From the NCBI GenBank assembly GCA_021323265.1, contig JAJTCO010000025.1, positions 1 to 64,000 of the forward strand: a stretch of DNA of 64,000 nt, in the 5' to 3' direction. The notes under the pieces are model-generated. The model saw only the letters and a program-made list of their open reading frames with translations. It made no database searches and was not told the origin of the DNA. The stretch comes from Pseudoduganella sp. (lineage in GTDB: Bacteria > Pseudomonadota > Gammaproteobacteria > Burkholderiales > Burkholderiaceae_D). The translations under genes were made by a program, and so were the position numbers. Positions 29,026 through 38,331 of the stretch are shown one piece after another (the first letter of the stretch is position 1; every line of letters starts with the position of its first letter).

Positions 29026-30249
29026 ATGTCATCGAACGGATTCTCAGTCCTCCGCCACCGCAACTTCGCCTTCTACCTGTCCGCCCGCCTGCTTGGCACC
29101 ATCGCCGTGCAGATGCAGAACGTCGCCATCGGCTGGCAGGTCTACGCGCAGACCAAGAACCTGTACTACCTGGGCCTGATCGGCCTGGCGCAGTTCGCCC
29201 CCTTCCTGCTCCTGATCCTGTACGCGGGCCACGCCGCCGACCGCTACAACCGCCGCAACATCATCGCCACCTGTCTCGGCGCGCAACTGCTGTGCGGCCT
29301 CGGGCTGCTGGCCTACACGCACAGCGGCTTTGACGCCGTGTGGCCGATCTTCGCCGTCCTGGTGCTGTACGGCAGCGCGCGCGCCTTCATGAGCCCCGCC
29401 ACGCAGGCCGTGCTGGTGAACATGGTGCCCACCGAAGACTTCAGCCGCGCCGTGGCGCTCTCCAGCTCCACGTTCCACGTCGCCGTCATTGTCGGCCCCA
29501 CGCTGGGCGGGCTGCTGTACCTGTCCGGGCCCGGCACCGTGTACGGCGTCACCTCCGCCATGCTGCTGCTGGCCGTGACGCTGATGTGCCTGACGCGCCC
29601 CGCCCCGCAGGCCACGCGCAAGGAACCGGCCACCTGGCACAGCGTGCTGGAAGGGATGCGCTTCGTCAGGTCGCGCCCCATCATGCTCGGCGCCATTTCG
29701 CTCGACCTGTTCGCCGTGCTGTTCGGCGGCGTCACCGCCCTGCTGCCGGCCCTGGCGCACGACGTGCTGCATGTCGGCCCCACCGGCCTAGGCCTGCTGC
29801 GTACCGCGCCCGGCGCCGGCGCCGCCGTCTGCTCCATTGCACTCGCCTTCTGGCCCATCACGCGCCGCGTCGGCGCCTGGATGTTCGGCGGCGTTGCCGT
29901 GTACGGCGTCTGCACCGTGATCCTCGGGATGAGCGCCAGCTTCGGTGTGGCCCTGGCCTGCCTGCTGCTGCTGGGCGCCGGCGACATGATCAGCGTCTAC
30001 GTGCGCCACCTGCTGGTGCAGTTCGAGACGCCGGACGCCATCCGCGGCCGCGTCAGCGCCGTCAATGCCGTCTTCATCGGCGCCTCCAACGAGCTGGGGG
30101 AGTTCGAGTCCGGCATCACGGCCGGCTGGCTCGGACTGACGCGCGCTGTGGTCTTCGGCGGCGTCGCCACGCTGGCCGTGACCGGCATCTGGGCCTGGCG
30201 CTTCCCCATCCTCTCGCGCATGGACCGCTTCCCGCATCACAAGGAGTAA
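29026..30249 (+). CDS. MFS transporter (MFS_3/EntS-like)
   Basis: A 407-residue transporter with about 12 helices. The N-terminus RHRNFAFYLSARLLGTIAVQ and GWQVYAQTKNLYYLGLIGLA match the MFS_3 group, which includes the enterobactin exporter EntS. The loop 2-3 motif reads YAGHAADRYNRRNIIATCLG. Export of a small molecule is likely, but no siderophore genes are close. It precedes the DUF1345 gene by 10 bp, so the two may form an operon. Confidence 0.88.
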   Translation: MSSNGFSVLRHRNFAFYLSARLLGTIAVQMQNVAIGWQVYAQTKNLYYLGLIGLAQFAPFLLLILYAGHAADRYNRRNIIATCLGAQLLCGLGLLAYTHSGFDAVWPIFAVLVLYGSARAFMSPATQAVLVNMVPTEDFSRAVALSSSTFHVAVIVGPTLGGLLYLSGPGTVYGVTSAMLLLAVTLMCLTRPAPQATRKEPATWHSVLEGMRFVRSRPIMLGAISLDLFAVLFGGVTALLPALAHDVLHVGPTGLGLLRTAPGAGAAVCSIALAFWPITRRVGAWMFGGVAVYGVCTVILGMSASFGVALACLLLLGAGDMISVYVRHLLVQFETPDAIRGRVSAVNAVFIGASNELGEFESGITAGWLGLTRAVVFGGVATLAVTGIWAWRFPILSRMDRFPHHKE

Positions 30250-30259
30250 CATTGGCCAC

Positions 30260-30904
30260 ATGAGTTACCACATCCTGCGCAGCCGCCCGCACCTGAGCGT
30301 CGCCATCCTGGCCGGCGCCGTGGCCGGGTTCTTCCTGCCGTCGGAATGGACGCTGCTGGTGCGCGTGCTCACCGCCTGGGATATCGGCGTCTGGATCTAC
30401 CTGCTTACCGTGGGCACGATGATGATGCGCGCCGACCACCATGAAGTGCGGCGCATCGCCGCGTGCCAGGATGAGAAGGCCGCGGTCATCCTGGCCAGCC
30501 TGGTCGTGGCCACCGTCGCCAGCCTGGTGGCCATCAGCAGCGAACTGGCCAGCCTGCGCGAACTGCCGCGCCCAGAGCGCGGCCTGCACTACGCTTTCGT
30601 GGTGGTGACGCTGATCGGCTCCTGGTTCCTGGCCGGCACCCTGTTCTGTTTCCACTACGCCCACCTGTACTACAACGCCCGCAGCCCGCAACGCCCCCTT
30701 GCCTTCCCCGGCGGCGAAGTACAGCCGGACTACTGGGATTTCCTGTACTTCTCCTTCACCATCGCCGTCGCCGCCCAGACGTCCGACGTCACCGTGCAAT
30801 CGGCCAGGTTGCGCAGGCTGGTGCTGGGCCAGGCAGTGCTGAGCTTCTTCTTCAATCTTCTTATCCTGGGTCTATTTGTGAATATGGCAGCATCGCTGAT
30901 GTAG
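30260..30904 (+). CDS. DUF1345 membrane protein
   Basis: A 214-residue inner-membrane protein with six hydrophobic segments and the DUF1345 features LLTVGTMMMRADHHEVRRIA, LAGTLFCFHYAHLYY and PDYWDFLYFSFTIAVAAQTS. The latter stretches resemble the pore region of ion channels, but the role is unproven. It is 10 bp after the MFS gene. Confidence 0.85.
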   Translation: MSYHILRSRPHLSVAILAGAVAGFFLPSEWTLLVRVLTAWDIGVWIYLLTVGTMMMRADHHEVRRIAACQDEKAAVILASLVVATVASLVAISSELASLRELPRPERGLHYAFVVVTLIGSWFLAGTLFCFHYAHLYYNARSPQRPLAFPGGEVQPDYWDFLYFSFTIAVAAQTSDVTVQSARLRRLVLGQAVLSFFFNLLILGLFVNMAASLM

Positions 30905-30958
30905 GAGTAAGATGGAATCGCGTGGCAACACGTACTGGTAAACAAACGGGAGCAGCAT

Positions 30959-31315
30959 ATGCAAATCAATGTGAACACCGACAAAACCATCGAACGTACC
31001 GCAGGCCTGGACGACCATGTCAGGGAAGTCGTCAAATCTGCACTCAACCGGTTCGGCGAGCACATCGGACGTATCGACGTCCACCTCAGCGAAGGCAATG
31101 CCCAGAAGTCCTCCGACGGCGATATCCGCTGCACCATCGAGGCGCGCGTCAACGGCTACCAGCCGATTGCCGTCAGCGGCCACGACGCCACCCTGCATCA
31201 ATCCATCAACGGCGCGGCGGAAAAGCTGCAACGGGCCATCGACAGCGCGTTGGGCCGCCTGAACGACAGCAAGCGCCACCCCGCCCAGCCCAACTTTGAA
31301 GAGGCCGAAGAATAG
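30959..31315 (+). CDS. HPF/RaiA family ribosome-associated protein
   Basis: A 118-residue protein of the ribosome hibernation or Y family, which binds the 30S decoding region in stress. It begins MQINVNTDKTIERTAGLDDH with strand-helix pattern and the helix GAAEKLQRAIDSALGRLND. It lacks the long C-terminal domain of long HPF, so it is a short form. A GGGAGC Shine-Dalgarno lies upstream. This may be a paralogue in addition to the genome's main HPF. Confidence 0.8.
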   Translation: MQINVNTDKTIERTAGLDDHVREVVKSALNRFGEHIGRIDVHLSEGNAQKSSDGDIRCTIEARVNGYQPIAVSGHDATLHQSINGAAEKLQRAIDSALGRLNDSKRHPAQPNFEEAEE

Positions 31316-31318
31316 CCT

Positions 31319-32101
31319 TCAGCCCGTGGCAGCCAAGCCTTTCAGGTAGCGCATACCTTGCAGGGCACGGCTGCCATACCAGGACATCATCTCCCCATCC
31401 ACCAGCTGCACCGGCTTGCCGATCTGGCGCTCCAGCGCGTCCACGTGTTCCTCCGTGAAGCGGTAGGGTTCCGACGACAGCAGCACCTGGTCGATATCGC
31501 GCAGCAGCGCATCGCTCCACTGGAAGACCGGATAACGCACGTCCCCGATTGCCGGCACCGACCAGCCGATCAGCGCCAGCATGCGCGCAATATACGTGTC
31601 GCGCGACACCGTCATCCACGGATCCTTCCAGATGCAGTACAGCACGCGCTGCGGGCGGCCCCGTGGCAGCGCTTCCAGCGCCGCCAGTTCCGCCTCGAAG
31701 GCGCGGCACCACGCGGCCGCCTTGTCCTGCGCGCAGAACACGCCGCCCATCAGCTGCGCCAGCGCCAGGTTGTCGCGCGGCTCGATCGGATGCGTGACCA
31801 CGATGTTGGGCACGAACTGCGCCAGCAGGTCCACCGTCGGCTTCTCGTTCTCGTCGATGTTGACCACCACGTGGGTCGGCGCCAGCCGGCGGATCTTCTC
31901 GATGTTGACGTCCTTGGTGCCGCCCACCTTCGCGATAGCGCGCACCACGTCGGCGGGGTGGATGCAGAATCCCGTGCGCCCCACCAGCTGCGGCGCCAGG
32001 CCCAGGTCGCACAGAAGCTCGGTAATGGACGGCACCAGGGAGACGATGCGCGCATGGGGATCGGCCGCGTGTTGCTGGCCGAGGATATCGGTGTATTTCA
32101 T
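31319..32101 (-). CDS. Helical-backbone metal receptor (BtuF-like), cytosolic
   Basis: A 260-residue protein with the periplasmic-binding class III fold: RIVSLVPSITELLCDLGL (about residue 18) and GRTGFCIHPADVV. Such folds bind cobalamin or iron complexes. No signal peptide is seen, unlike BtuF, and no ABC transporter genes lie beside it, so it may bind a metal complex inside the cell or be mis-started. Its TAG lies just after the HPF gene stop on the other strand. Confidence 0.8.
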   Translation of the reverse strand: MKYTDILGQQHAADPHARIVSLVPSITELLCDLGLAPQLVGRTGFCIHPADVVRAIAKVGGTKDVNIEKIRRLAPTHVVVNIDENEKPTVDLLAQFVPNIVVTHPIEPRDNLALAQLMGGVFCAQDKAAAWCRAFEAELAALEALPRGRPQRVLYCIWKDPWMTVSRDTYIARMLALIGWSVPAIGDVRYPVFQWSDALLRDIDQVLLSSEPYRFTEEHVDALERQIGKPVQLVDGEMMSWYGSRALQGMRYLKGLAATG

Positions 32102-32167
32102 GGGCGGTATTGAACCACACTTAGGCTATCATTAACACCTGTTACCTCCGCAGTAAGAAAGTTCATC

Positions 32168-33136
32168 TTGAAAGCAATCGGCACCTTCGGCACCTCCGCC
32201 TACCAGATCCAGTCACTGCAGCTGTTCCGTGGCGCCGACAGCCTGCGCCTCACCCCACTGCTGAAGGACTGCCCGATCGTGCAGGTGGAACAGGGCGAAA
32301 GCGTCAGCGACCCGCAGCACGCACGCCTGTACATCGTGCTGCGCGGCGCCCTGTCGGTGGCGGCCGACACGCGCACCGGCATGTCCGACGGCACCGTCAG
32401 CAAGGTGCTGCCCGGCGAAAGCGTGGGCGAACAGGCGGTGCTCGACGACGAAGCCAACCAGGCCACCATCACCGCGCTCGAGCAAAGCGAACTGCTGGTC
32501 CTGGAAGCCGATCTCGCCTGGCAGCTGATCGACGCCGCCAACGGCGTCGCGCGCAACCTCCTGCGCCTGCTCTCCTTCCGCATCCGCGCCGCCAATGCCC
32601 AGCTGCGGCGGCGCCAGAAGCTGGGCGAGTTCTACCGTCAGCTGTCGATGGTCGACGGCCTGACCAACCTGTACAACCGTGCCTGGCTGAACGACTTCCT
32701 GCCGCAGCTTGTCGCCAGCGCCCAGGCCACCGGTCAGCCGCTGTCGCTGATCATGCTCGACATCGACCACTTCAAGAAATTCAACGACAGCCACGGCCAC
32801 CTGCAAGGCGACCAGGCCCTGCGCACCGCCGCGCAAGTGCTGATCGGCGCGCTGCGCCCGACCGACTTCGCGGTGCGCTACGGCGGCGAAGAGATGATGG
32901 TGGTGCTGCCCGACACGAACGTGCAGGTGGCCGAAGCGGTGGCCGGCCGCCTGTGCCAGCGCATGCGCGACGCCGTCGTCTTCAGCGACATGCGCCTGCC
33001 GCTGCCGCACGTGACCAGCTCCTTCGGCGTGGCCGCGCTCGCCCCCCACCAGGACGACACCGCCCTCATCGCCTGCGCCGACGCGGCCCTCTACCGCGCC
33101 AAGGAAGCGGGCCGCAATTGCGTGATGGTCGGCTAG
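32168..33136 (+). CDS. Cyclic-nucleotide-binding domain plus GGDEF protein
   Basis: A cytosolic 322-residue diguanylate cyclase-like protein. Residues about 20-125 form a cNMP-binding fold (VLPGESVGEQAVLDDEANQA). The GGDEF domain (about 160-320) has MLDIDHFKKFNDSHGHLQGD and the active loop RYGGEEMMVVLP, where the motif is GGEEM rather than GG(D/E)EF. The inhibitory I-site RxxD (RPTD, five residues before) is intact. Start TTG at 32168 is the only plausible one. It may make c-di-GMP under control of another nucleotide. Confidence 0.85.
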   Translation: MKAIGTFGTSAYQIQSLQLFRGADSLRLTPLLKDCPIVQVEQGESVSDPQHARLYIVLRGALSVAADTRTGMSDGTVSKVLPGESVGEQAVLDDEANQATITALEQSELLVLEADLAWQLIDAANGVARNLLRLLSFRIRAANAQLRRRQKLGEFYRQLSMVDGLTNLYNRAWLNDFLPQLVASAQATGQPLSLIMLDIDHFKKFNDSHGHLQGDQALRTAAQVLIGALRPTDFAVRYGGEEMMVVLPDTNVQVAEAVAGRLCQRMRDAVVFSDMRLPLPHVTSSFGVAALAPHQDDTALIACADAALYRAKEAGRNCVMVG

Positions 33137-33143
33137 CTTCCCG

Positions 33144-33698
33144 TTAAGCGCCGGTGGCGGCCTCATCGGTGGAGGCGCTGCGGCCCTGGTTGGCGACGAA
33201 GTCGTCCAGGCCTTTCATCACCAGTTCGTAGGTCTTGTCGACGTTGGCGGCGATGTCGCCGTTCAGCACCTGCAAGCCTTGCAGGATGTCGCGCGCTTCC
33301 TTGAAGCCTTTTTCGATGCCGCCCTTGATCGTTTCCATGAAACGGTTCAGGGCCTCGTCGCCTTCCAGCCCGGCATGCTGCTGCTGGAAGGCGCCAAAGA
33401 ACGCGGTGGAGAGGGACACGATGCGCCCCGCCGTCGCTTCCGGCGAATTGTCCTGCCCCAGCGCGTTCTGGATCGCGTCCGGGCCGAAATCGGCTTCCAG
33501 CTGCTCGTTGAGCGAGGTGATCGCCGATTTGTACAGCAGCGCCAACGGGTCGTTCTCGGAACTCAGCGACACGGCGGCCGATTCCTGCAGGATGGACACA
33601 TTCAGCTGCATCTTGGCGCGCGCGGGCGCCGAAATCGCCGTGTCATTGCTCGCTGCGGCGGGCGTGGCACGGGTATTGATGGAAATGGGATTTGACAC
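33144..33698 (-). CDS. DUF5610 domain-containing protein
   Basis: A 184-residue protein with the DUF5610 core PLALLYKSAITSLNEQLEAD followed by GPDAIQNALGQDNSPEATAG and a glycine-rich helix. A GTG start at 33698 is chosen because AAGGAGG lies six bases upstream, although the frame is open further. Its role is unknown. It is convergent with the GGDEF gene and divergent from sbcB. Confidence 0.75.
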   Translation of the reverse strand: MSNPISINTRATPAAASNDTAISAPARAKMQLNVSILQESAAVSLSSENDPLALLYKSAITSLNEQLEADFGPDAIQNALGQDNSPEATAGRIVSLSTAFFGAFQQQHAGLEGDEALNRFMETIKGGIEKGFKEARDILQGLQVLNGDIAANVDKTYELVMKGLDDFVANQGRSASTDEAATGA

Positions 33699-33748
33699 AA
33701 CAGTCCTCCTTGCCTCAGCATTCGATAACGAGAACCAACCTTTGCACC

Positions 33749-35194
33749 ATGAGTAACCATACTTTCCTGTGGCATGACTACGAAACCTTCGGCGCCGTGC
33801 CACGCCGTGACCGCCCCGCCCAGTTCGCCGCCATCCGTACCGATGCCGAATTGAACGAAATCGGCGAGCCGATCATGCTGTTCTGCCAGCCGGCCAACGA
33901 TTACCTGCCCGACCCGACCGCTTGCCTGATCACGGGCATTACCCCACAGCAAGCATTGCAGCAGGGCGTGCCCGAATACCAGTTCGCCGCAACGGTCGAG
34001 CAGGCCTTTGCCCAGCCCGGCACCATAGGCGTAGGCTACAACACAATCCGTTTCGACGACGAAGTCACCCGTTTCCTGTTCTGGCGCAACCTGATCGATC
34101 CCTATGCGCGCGAGTGGCAAAACCAGTGCGGGCGCTGGGACCTGCTGGACGTGGTGCGCATGACCTATGCCCTGCGCCCGGAAGGCATCGAGTGGCCTAT
34201 CCATGATAACGGCAAGCCAAGCTTCAAACTTGAGCATTTAAGCAAGGCCAACGGCCTGGTGCACGAGGCGGCGCACGATGCGCTGTCGGACGTGCGCGCC
34301 ACCATCGCCCTGGCCCGCCTGATCCGGCAAAAGCAGCCCAGGCTGTTCGATTTCTGCCTGGCCCTGCACAAGAAGGACCGCGTGGCCGAGGAAATCGGCC
34401 TGCACCTGGCGCCCCACCTGCGCCAGCCTTTCCTGCACGTGTCGGGCATGTTCCCGGCCGAGCGCGGCTGCCTGGCCCTGGTGTGGCCGCTGGCGCCGCA
34501 CCCGAGCAACAAGAACGAATTGCTGGTGTGGGATTGCGCGCATGACCCGCAGGAACTGTTCGCGCTGGATGCGGACACCATCCGCCTGCGCATGTTCACC
34601 CGCAGCGACGCCATGCCGGAAGGGATGACGCGCCTGCCGATCAAGAGCATCCACCTCAACAAGTCGCCCATGCTGGTGGCGAACCTGAAGACGCTGCGCC
34701 CGGAAATGGCCGAGCGCTGGGGCCTGGACCTGGACGCGGCGCGCGCCCACGCGGCGCGCGCCGCGGCAGGGCCGGACATGGCGGCTGTCTGGGAGCAGGT
34801 GTTCTGGCGCCCGGCCAGCGAGCCGGCCGACGTGGACGAGGACCTGTACGGCGGCTTTGTCGGCAATGGCGACAAGCGCCTGCTGGAATCGCTGCGGCGC
34901 GAGAGCCCGGCCAAACTGGCCGCGGCGTCGCCGCACTTCCAGGATGAGCGCCTGGGCGAACTGCTGTTCCGCTACCGCGCACGCAACTTCCCGCACACCC
35001 TGAGCGAGGAGGAACATGAGCATTGGGAACAGCACCGCGCCGCGCGCCTGTTCGAAGGCGCCGGCGGCGCCCGCACCGTCGATGAGCTGTTTGCGGAGCT
35101 GGACCGCCTGGGTGCCGAGGCCGACGAACGCGGCCAGCAACTGCTGGCGGCCCTGTACGACTACGCGGAAATGATCGTACCCGAGCGTCACTGA
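33749..35194 (+). CDS. sbcB: Exodeoxyribonuclease I
   Basis: A 481-residue 3'-5' single-strand DNA exonuclease used in recombination and mismatch repair. The DEDDh catalytic residues lie in FLWHDYETFGAVPRRDRPAQ (start of the domain) and later in HEAAHDALSDVRATIALARL. The C-terminal SH3-like and helical parts follow, with DEDLYGGFVGNGDKRLLE. The ATG at 33749 matches the family start; 19 codons of open frame upstream are excluded. Confidence 0.95.
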   Translation: MSNHTFLWHDYETFGAVPRRDRPAQFAAIRTDAELNEIGEPIMLFCQPANDYLPDPTACLITGITPQQALQQGVPEYQFAATVEQAFAQPGTIGVGYNTIRFDDEVTRFLFWRNLIDPYAREWQNQCGRWDLLDVVRMTYALRPEGIEWPIHDNGKPSFKLEHLSKANGLVHEAAHDALSDVRATIALARLIRQKQPRLFDFCLALHKKDRVAEEIGLHLAPHLRQPFLHVSGMFPAERGCLALVWPLAPHPSNKNELLVWDCAHDPQELFALDADTIRLRMFTRSDAMPEGMTRLPIKSIHLNKSPMLVANLKTLRPEMAERWGLDLDAARAHAARAAAGPDMAAVWEQVFWRPASEPADVDEDLYGGFVGNGDKRLLESLRRESPAKLAAASPHFQDERLGELLFRYRARNFPHTLSEEEHEHWEQHRAARLFEGAGGARTVDELFAELDRLGAEADERGQQLLAALYDYAEMIVPERH

Positions 35195-35200
35195 TGAGCG

Positions 35201-35232
35201 GGTGCCGGCCCCCCCGGCACCGGTTTACCGGT
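35201..35232. terminator. Hairpins between convergent sbcB and pyrF
   Basis: An 8-bp GC-rich stem (35201-35208 with 35214-35221) and a second small stem (35219-35223 with 35228-35232) lie between the two stops. No T-run follows, so termination is likely but not certain. Confidence 0.45.
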
Positions 35233-35242
35233 TCTTACCGTC

Positions 35243-36064
35243 TCAAGCGCGGTGCTGATTGATGGCGTCGCGCGTTTCCAGCGCCACGCGGCGCGCCGCC
35301 GCGGCGAAGTCCTCGCCCGCCTGCGGCGCCGCATACAGGATCGCGCGCGAAGAATTGATCATCATGCCCGTGCCATTGCCGGTACGGCCCGCCGCCACGG
35401 TGGCCGCGATGTCCCCGCCCTGCGCGCCGATGCCCGGCACCAGCAGCGGCATGTCGCCCACGATGCTGCGCACCTGCGCCAGCTCTTCCGGGAAGGTCGC
35501 CCCCACCACCAGCGCGCACTGGCCGTTGGTGTTCCATTTCTGCGCCACCAGCCTGGCCACGTGCTGGTACAGCGGCTTGCCGTCCACGTTCAGGAATTGC
35601 AGGTCCGAACCGCCCGCGTTGGACGTGCGGCACAGGATGATCACGCCGCGCTCGCTCCACTCCATGTACGGCTCGACCGAGTCCGAGCCCATGTACGGAT
35701 TCACGGTCACCGCGTCCGCGCCATACCGGTCGAATGCTTCGCGCGCATACTGCTTGGCGGTGGCGCCGATGTCGCCGCGCTTGGCGTCCAGGATCACCGG
35801 GATGTGCGGGTAGTGCTCCCTGGCATAGGCGCAGATCATTTCCAGCTGCTCTTCCGCGCCGAGCGCCGCGAAATAGGCGATCTGCGGCTTGAAGGCGCAG
35901 GACAGGTCGGCCGTGGCGTCCATGATCTCGGTGCAGAAGCGGTAGATGCCTTGCGGATCGTTCTGGAATTGCGCAGGCAGGCGCGCCATGTCCGGGTCCA
36001 GGCCAACACACAGCAGCGAGTCGTTGGCTGCCCAGGCAGCGGATAGTTTATCGATGAATGTCAC
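35243..36064 (-). CDS. pyrF: Orotidine 5'-phosphate decarboxylase
   Basis: Last step of UMP synthesis. A 273-residue type-2 enzyme; the catalytic Lys/Asp tetrad lies in [35 protein letters not shown] is the N-terminal strand. The GTG start at 36064 has AGAGG six bases upstream; the open frame beyond it is not PyrF-like. Confidence 0.96.
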   Translation of the reverse strand: MTFIDKLSAAWAANDSLLCVGLDPDMARLPAQFQNDPQGIYRFCTEIMDATADLSCAFKPQIAYFAALGAEEQLEMICAYAREHYPHIPVILDAKRGDIGATAKQYAREAFDRYGADAVTVNPYMGSDSVEPYMEWSERGVIILCRTSNAGGSDLQFLNVDGKPLYQHVARLVAQKWNTNGQCALVVGATFPEELAQVRSIVGDMPLLVPGIGAQGGDIAATVAAGRTGNGTGMMINSSRAILYAAPQAGEDFAAAARRVALETRDAINQHRA

Positions 36065-36188
36065 GGCGGGCCTCTTTAATCTTGGCGTTGCAAACCCTAC
36101 ATTATAACGGTGTGACTGTGTGCCTTGCCGCACACGGGCAGTGGCCAATTGCGTGTATATTTCGATAATAGCTTCCAGGGAGCGAAGA

Positions 36189-36779
36189 ATGCGAAAAATT
36201 GTGGCAATGAGCGTACTGGCAGCGGCCTGCCTGACCGGCTGCGGTTACAACGATTTCCAGGCCAAGGACGAGGCGGTCAAGGCGCAGTGGAGCGAGGTGG
36301 TCAACCAGTACCAGCGGCGCGCCGACCTGATTCCCAACCTGGTGAACACCGTCAAGGGTTACGCCGCGCATGAGCGGGAGACGCTGGAGGCGGTGACCAA
36401 GGCCCGCGCGTCGGCCACCAGCATGCAGGTGACGCCCGATGTGCTCAACAATCCGGGCGCCTTGCAAAAGTTCCAGCAGGCGCAGGGGGAACTGAGCACG
36501 GCGCTGTCGCGGCTGATGGTGGTGGCGGAAAAGTATCCCGACCTGAAGGCCGATGCCAGCTTCCGCGACCTGCAGTCGCAGCTGGAGGGCACGGAGAACC
36601 GCATCACCGTGGCGCGGCAGCGCTATATCGCCTCGGTACAGGAGTTCAATATCCTGGCGCGGCGCTTCCCGACCAACCTGACGGCCATGATGTTCGGCTA
36701 TGACGTGAAACCGAGCTTCACCGTCGAGAACGAAAAGGCGATTTCGACCGCGCCGACAGTGGACTTCAACAAGAAGTAA
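36189..36779 (+). CDS. LemA family lipoprotein
   Basis: A 196-residue LemA protein. The signal peptide [20 protein letters not shown] contains a lipobox (LTGC), so it is a lipoprotein. The coiled LemA domain has [20 protein letters not shown] and [15 protein letters not shown]. It begins a three-gene run with two TPM-domain genes, the common LemA-YgcG grouping of unknown function. Confidence 0.92.
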   Translation: MRKIVAMSVLAAACLTGCGYNDFQAKDEAVKAQWSEVVNQYQRRADLIPNLVNTVKGYAAHERETLEAVTKARASATSMQVTPDVLNNPGALQKFQQAQGELSTALSRLMVVAEKYPDLKADASFRDLQSQLEGTENRITVARQRYIASVQEFNILARRFPTNLTAMMFGYDVKPSFTVENEKAISTAPTVDFNKK

Positions 36780-36788
36780 GGAGCCGTC

Positions 36789-37775
36789 ATGGCCACACCA
36801 CGGCAGACGCGCGGCGACGGCAAGGGTTCGCGCCGCGACGAGGACCGCCTGAGCGATCCGCTGCGCGACCGCGACCTGGCGCGCCGCAGCGGCGGCCTGG
36901 CGGAGAACGCCCGGCGCTGGCACCTGCTGCCGGGATCGCCCTGGGTGCGCGTGGTGGCCGGCCTGGCCCTGGCGGTCCTGCTGGTGCTGGTCGTCACGGG
37001 CGCGGCACGCGCCGCCGACGCCGGCTTTGTCGCCGTGCCAGCGCACGCGGCGCGCGTGACCGACCTGGCCGGCATGCTGAACGCCCAGCAGCGCAGCGCG
37101 CTCGATGGCGTGCTGGCCGACTATGAACGCAAGACGGGCAGCCAGATCGCCGTGCTGCTGGTACCGTCCACCGCACCGGAGGCGATCGAGCAGTACAGCA
37201 TCCGCGTGGCCGATGCCTGGAAGCTGGGGCGGCGCGGCGTCGACGATGGCGTGCTGCTGGTGGTCGCAAAGGACAACCCGAGCGCGCTGCGCCGCCTGCG
37301 CATCGAAGCCGGGCGCGGCGTGCAGGGCACGCTGACCGATGCCCAATCGAAGCGTGTGCTGCAGGATGTGATCGCGCCGCACTTTCGCCAGGGCGACTAT
37401 TACGGCGGCCTGGCCGCGGGCGTGAGCGCCATCGCCACCTTGCTGGACAAGGAGCAGTTGCCGCCCGCCGCGCGCAGCGGGGCGGGCGCTGCCGGCCAGG
37501 ACGACGGCGCATCGAGCGGCTGGCTGCTTCCCCTGCTATTGTTCGGCGTCTTCGTCATCATGCCCCTCCTGCGCGGCAAGCGGCGGCACGGCCTGCGGCG
37601 CGGCGGCTGGGGCTCGGATGCGACCGGCGTACTGCTGGGGGCGGCCCTGGGCAACGCCTTGAGCGCGGGCAGCCGCGGTGGCGGCTGGAGCGGCGGCGGC
37701 GGTTTCGGTGGCGGCGGCGGCTTTGGCGGCGGTGGCGGCACATTCGACGGCGGCGGCGCCTCGGGAGACTGGTGA
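36789..37775 (+). CDS. TPM domain (YgcG-like) membrane protein
   Basis: A 328-residue protein. After a basic N-terminal segment of about 50 residues, a signal-like helix (about 53-73) leads to a TPM domain (about 80-215) with VTDLAGMLNAQQRSALDGVL and RIEAGRGVQGTLTDAQSKRV. A second hydrophobic helix (about 245-258) is followed by a Gly-rich tail (GGGGFGGGGGFGGGGG) ending GASGDW. AAGGAG supports the ATG at 36789. Adjacent LemA and TPM genes suggest a complex at the membrane. Confidence 0.85.
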   Translation: MATPRQTRGDGKGSRRDEDRLSDPLRDRDLARRSGGLAENARRWHLLPGSPWVRVVAGLALAVLLVLVVTGAARAADAGFVAVPAHAARVTDLAGMLNAQQRSALDGVLADYERKTGSQIAVLLVPSTAPEAIEQYSIRVADAWKLGRRGVDDGVLLVVAKDNPSALRRLRIEAGRGVQGTLTDAQSKRVLQDVIAPHFRQGDYYGGLAAGVSAIATLLDKEQLPPAARSGAGAAGQDDGASSGWLLPLLLFGVFVIMPLLRGKRRHGLRRGGWGSDATGVLLGAALGNALSAGSRGGGWSGGGGFGGGGGFGGGGGTFDGGGASGDW

Positions 37776-38299
37776 TGGCAACCCTTCCCTCAAGCTTCTT
37801 CGGGCGCCTGCGGCGCGCCTGGCACCACGCCACGACCGGCACCGCGGCCGGCAAGCGCGCCTTCCCGCCCGCCACGCTGGAAGCCATCGAGCAGGCCATC
37901 ACGCAAGGCGAGCAGCGGCATCGCGCCGAAGTGCGCCTGATCGTCGAACCCGGCCTGGACGCGCGCTCCGCCTTCAACAACGTCAGCAACCGCCAGCGCG
38001 CCCGCACCCTGTTCGCGCAGTACGGTGTCTGGGATACGGAGGAAAACTGCGGCGTCCTCATTTACATCAACCTGGCCGCCAGGGAGGTCGACATCGTCGC
38101 CGACCGCCATGTCGGGCGCGCGGTGGCGGACACCGAATGGCAAACCATCTGCCGCACCATGACCGGCGGCTTCGCCAGGGGCGACTACCACGCCAGCACG
38201 CTGTCGGCGCTGGAACAGCTGAACACCCTGCTGGCGCGGCTCTACCCGGCCGGCGGCGAACGTCCGAACCAGCTGCCCAACGACGCGGTCATCCTCTAA
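37775..38299 (+). CDS. TPM domain protein, short
   Basis: A 174-residue protein with a TPM domain lacking signal peptide and Gly-rich tail. Family features include VWDTEENCGVLIYINLAARE and EVDIVADRHVGRAVADTEW. The ATG at 37775 overlaps the stop of the preceding TPM gene, so it is coupled to it. Domain present, function unknown. Confidence 0.85.
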   Translation: MATLPSSFFGRLRRAWHHATTGTAAGKRAFPPATLEAIEQAITQGEQRHRAEVRLIVEPGLDARSAFNNVSNRQRARTLFAQYGVWDTEENCGVLIYINLAAREVDIVADRHVGRAVADTEWQTICRTMTGGFARGDYHASTLSALEQLNTLLARLYPAGGERPNQLPNDAVIL

Positions 38300-38331
38300 A
38301 ATGAGCCTCCTCAGCAAAAGTGGAAGCCAAC

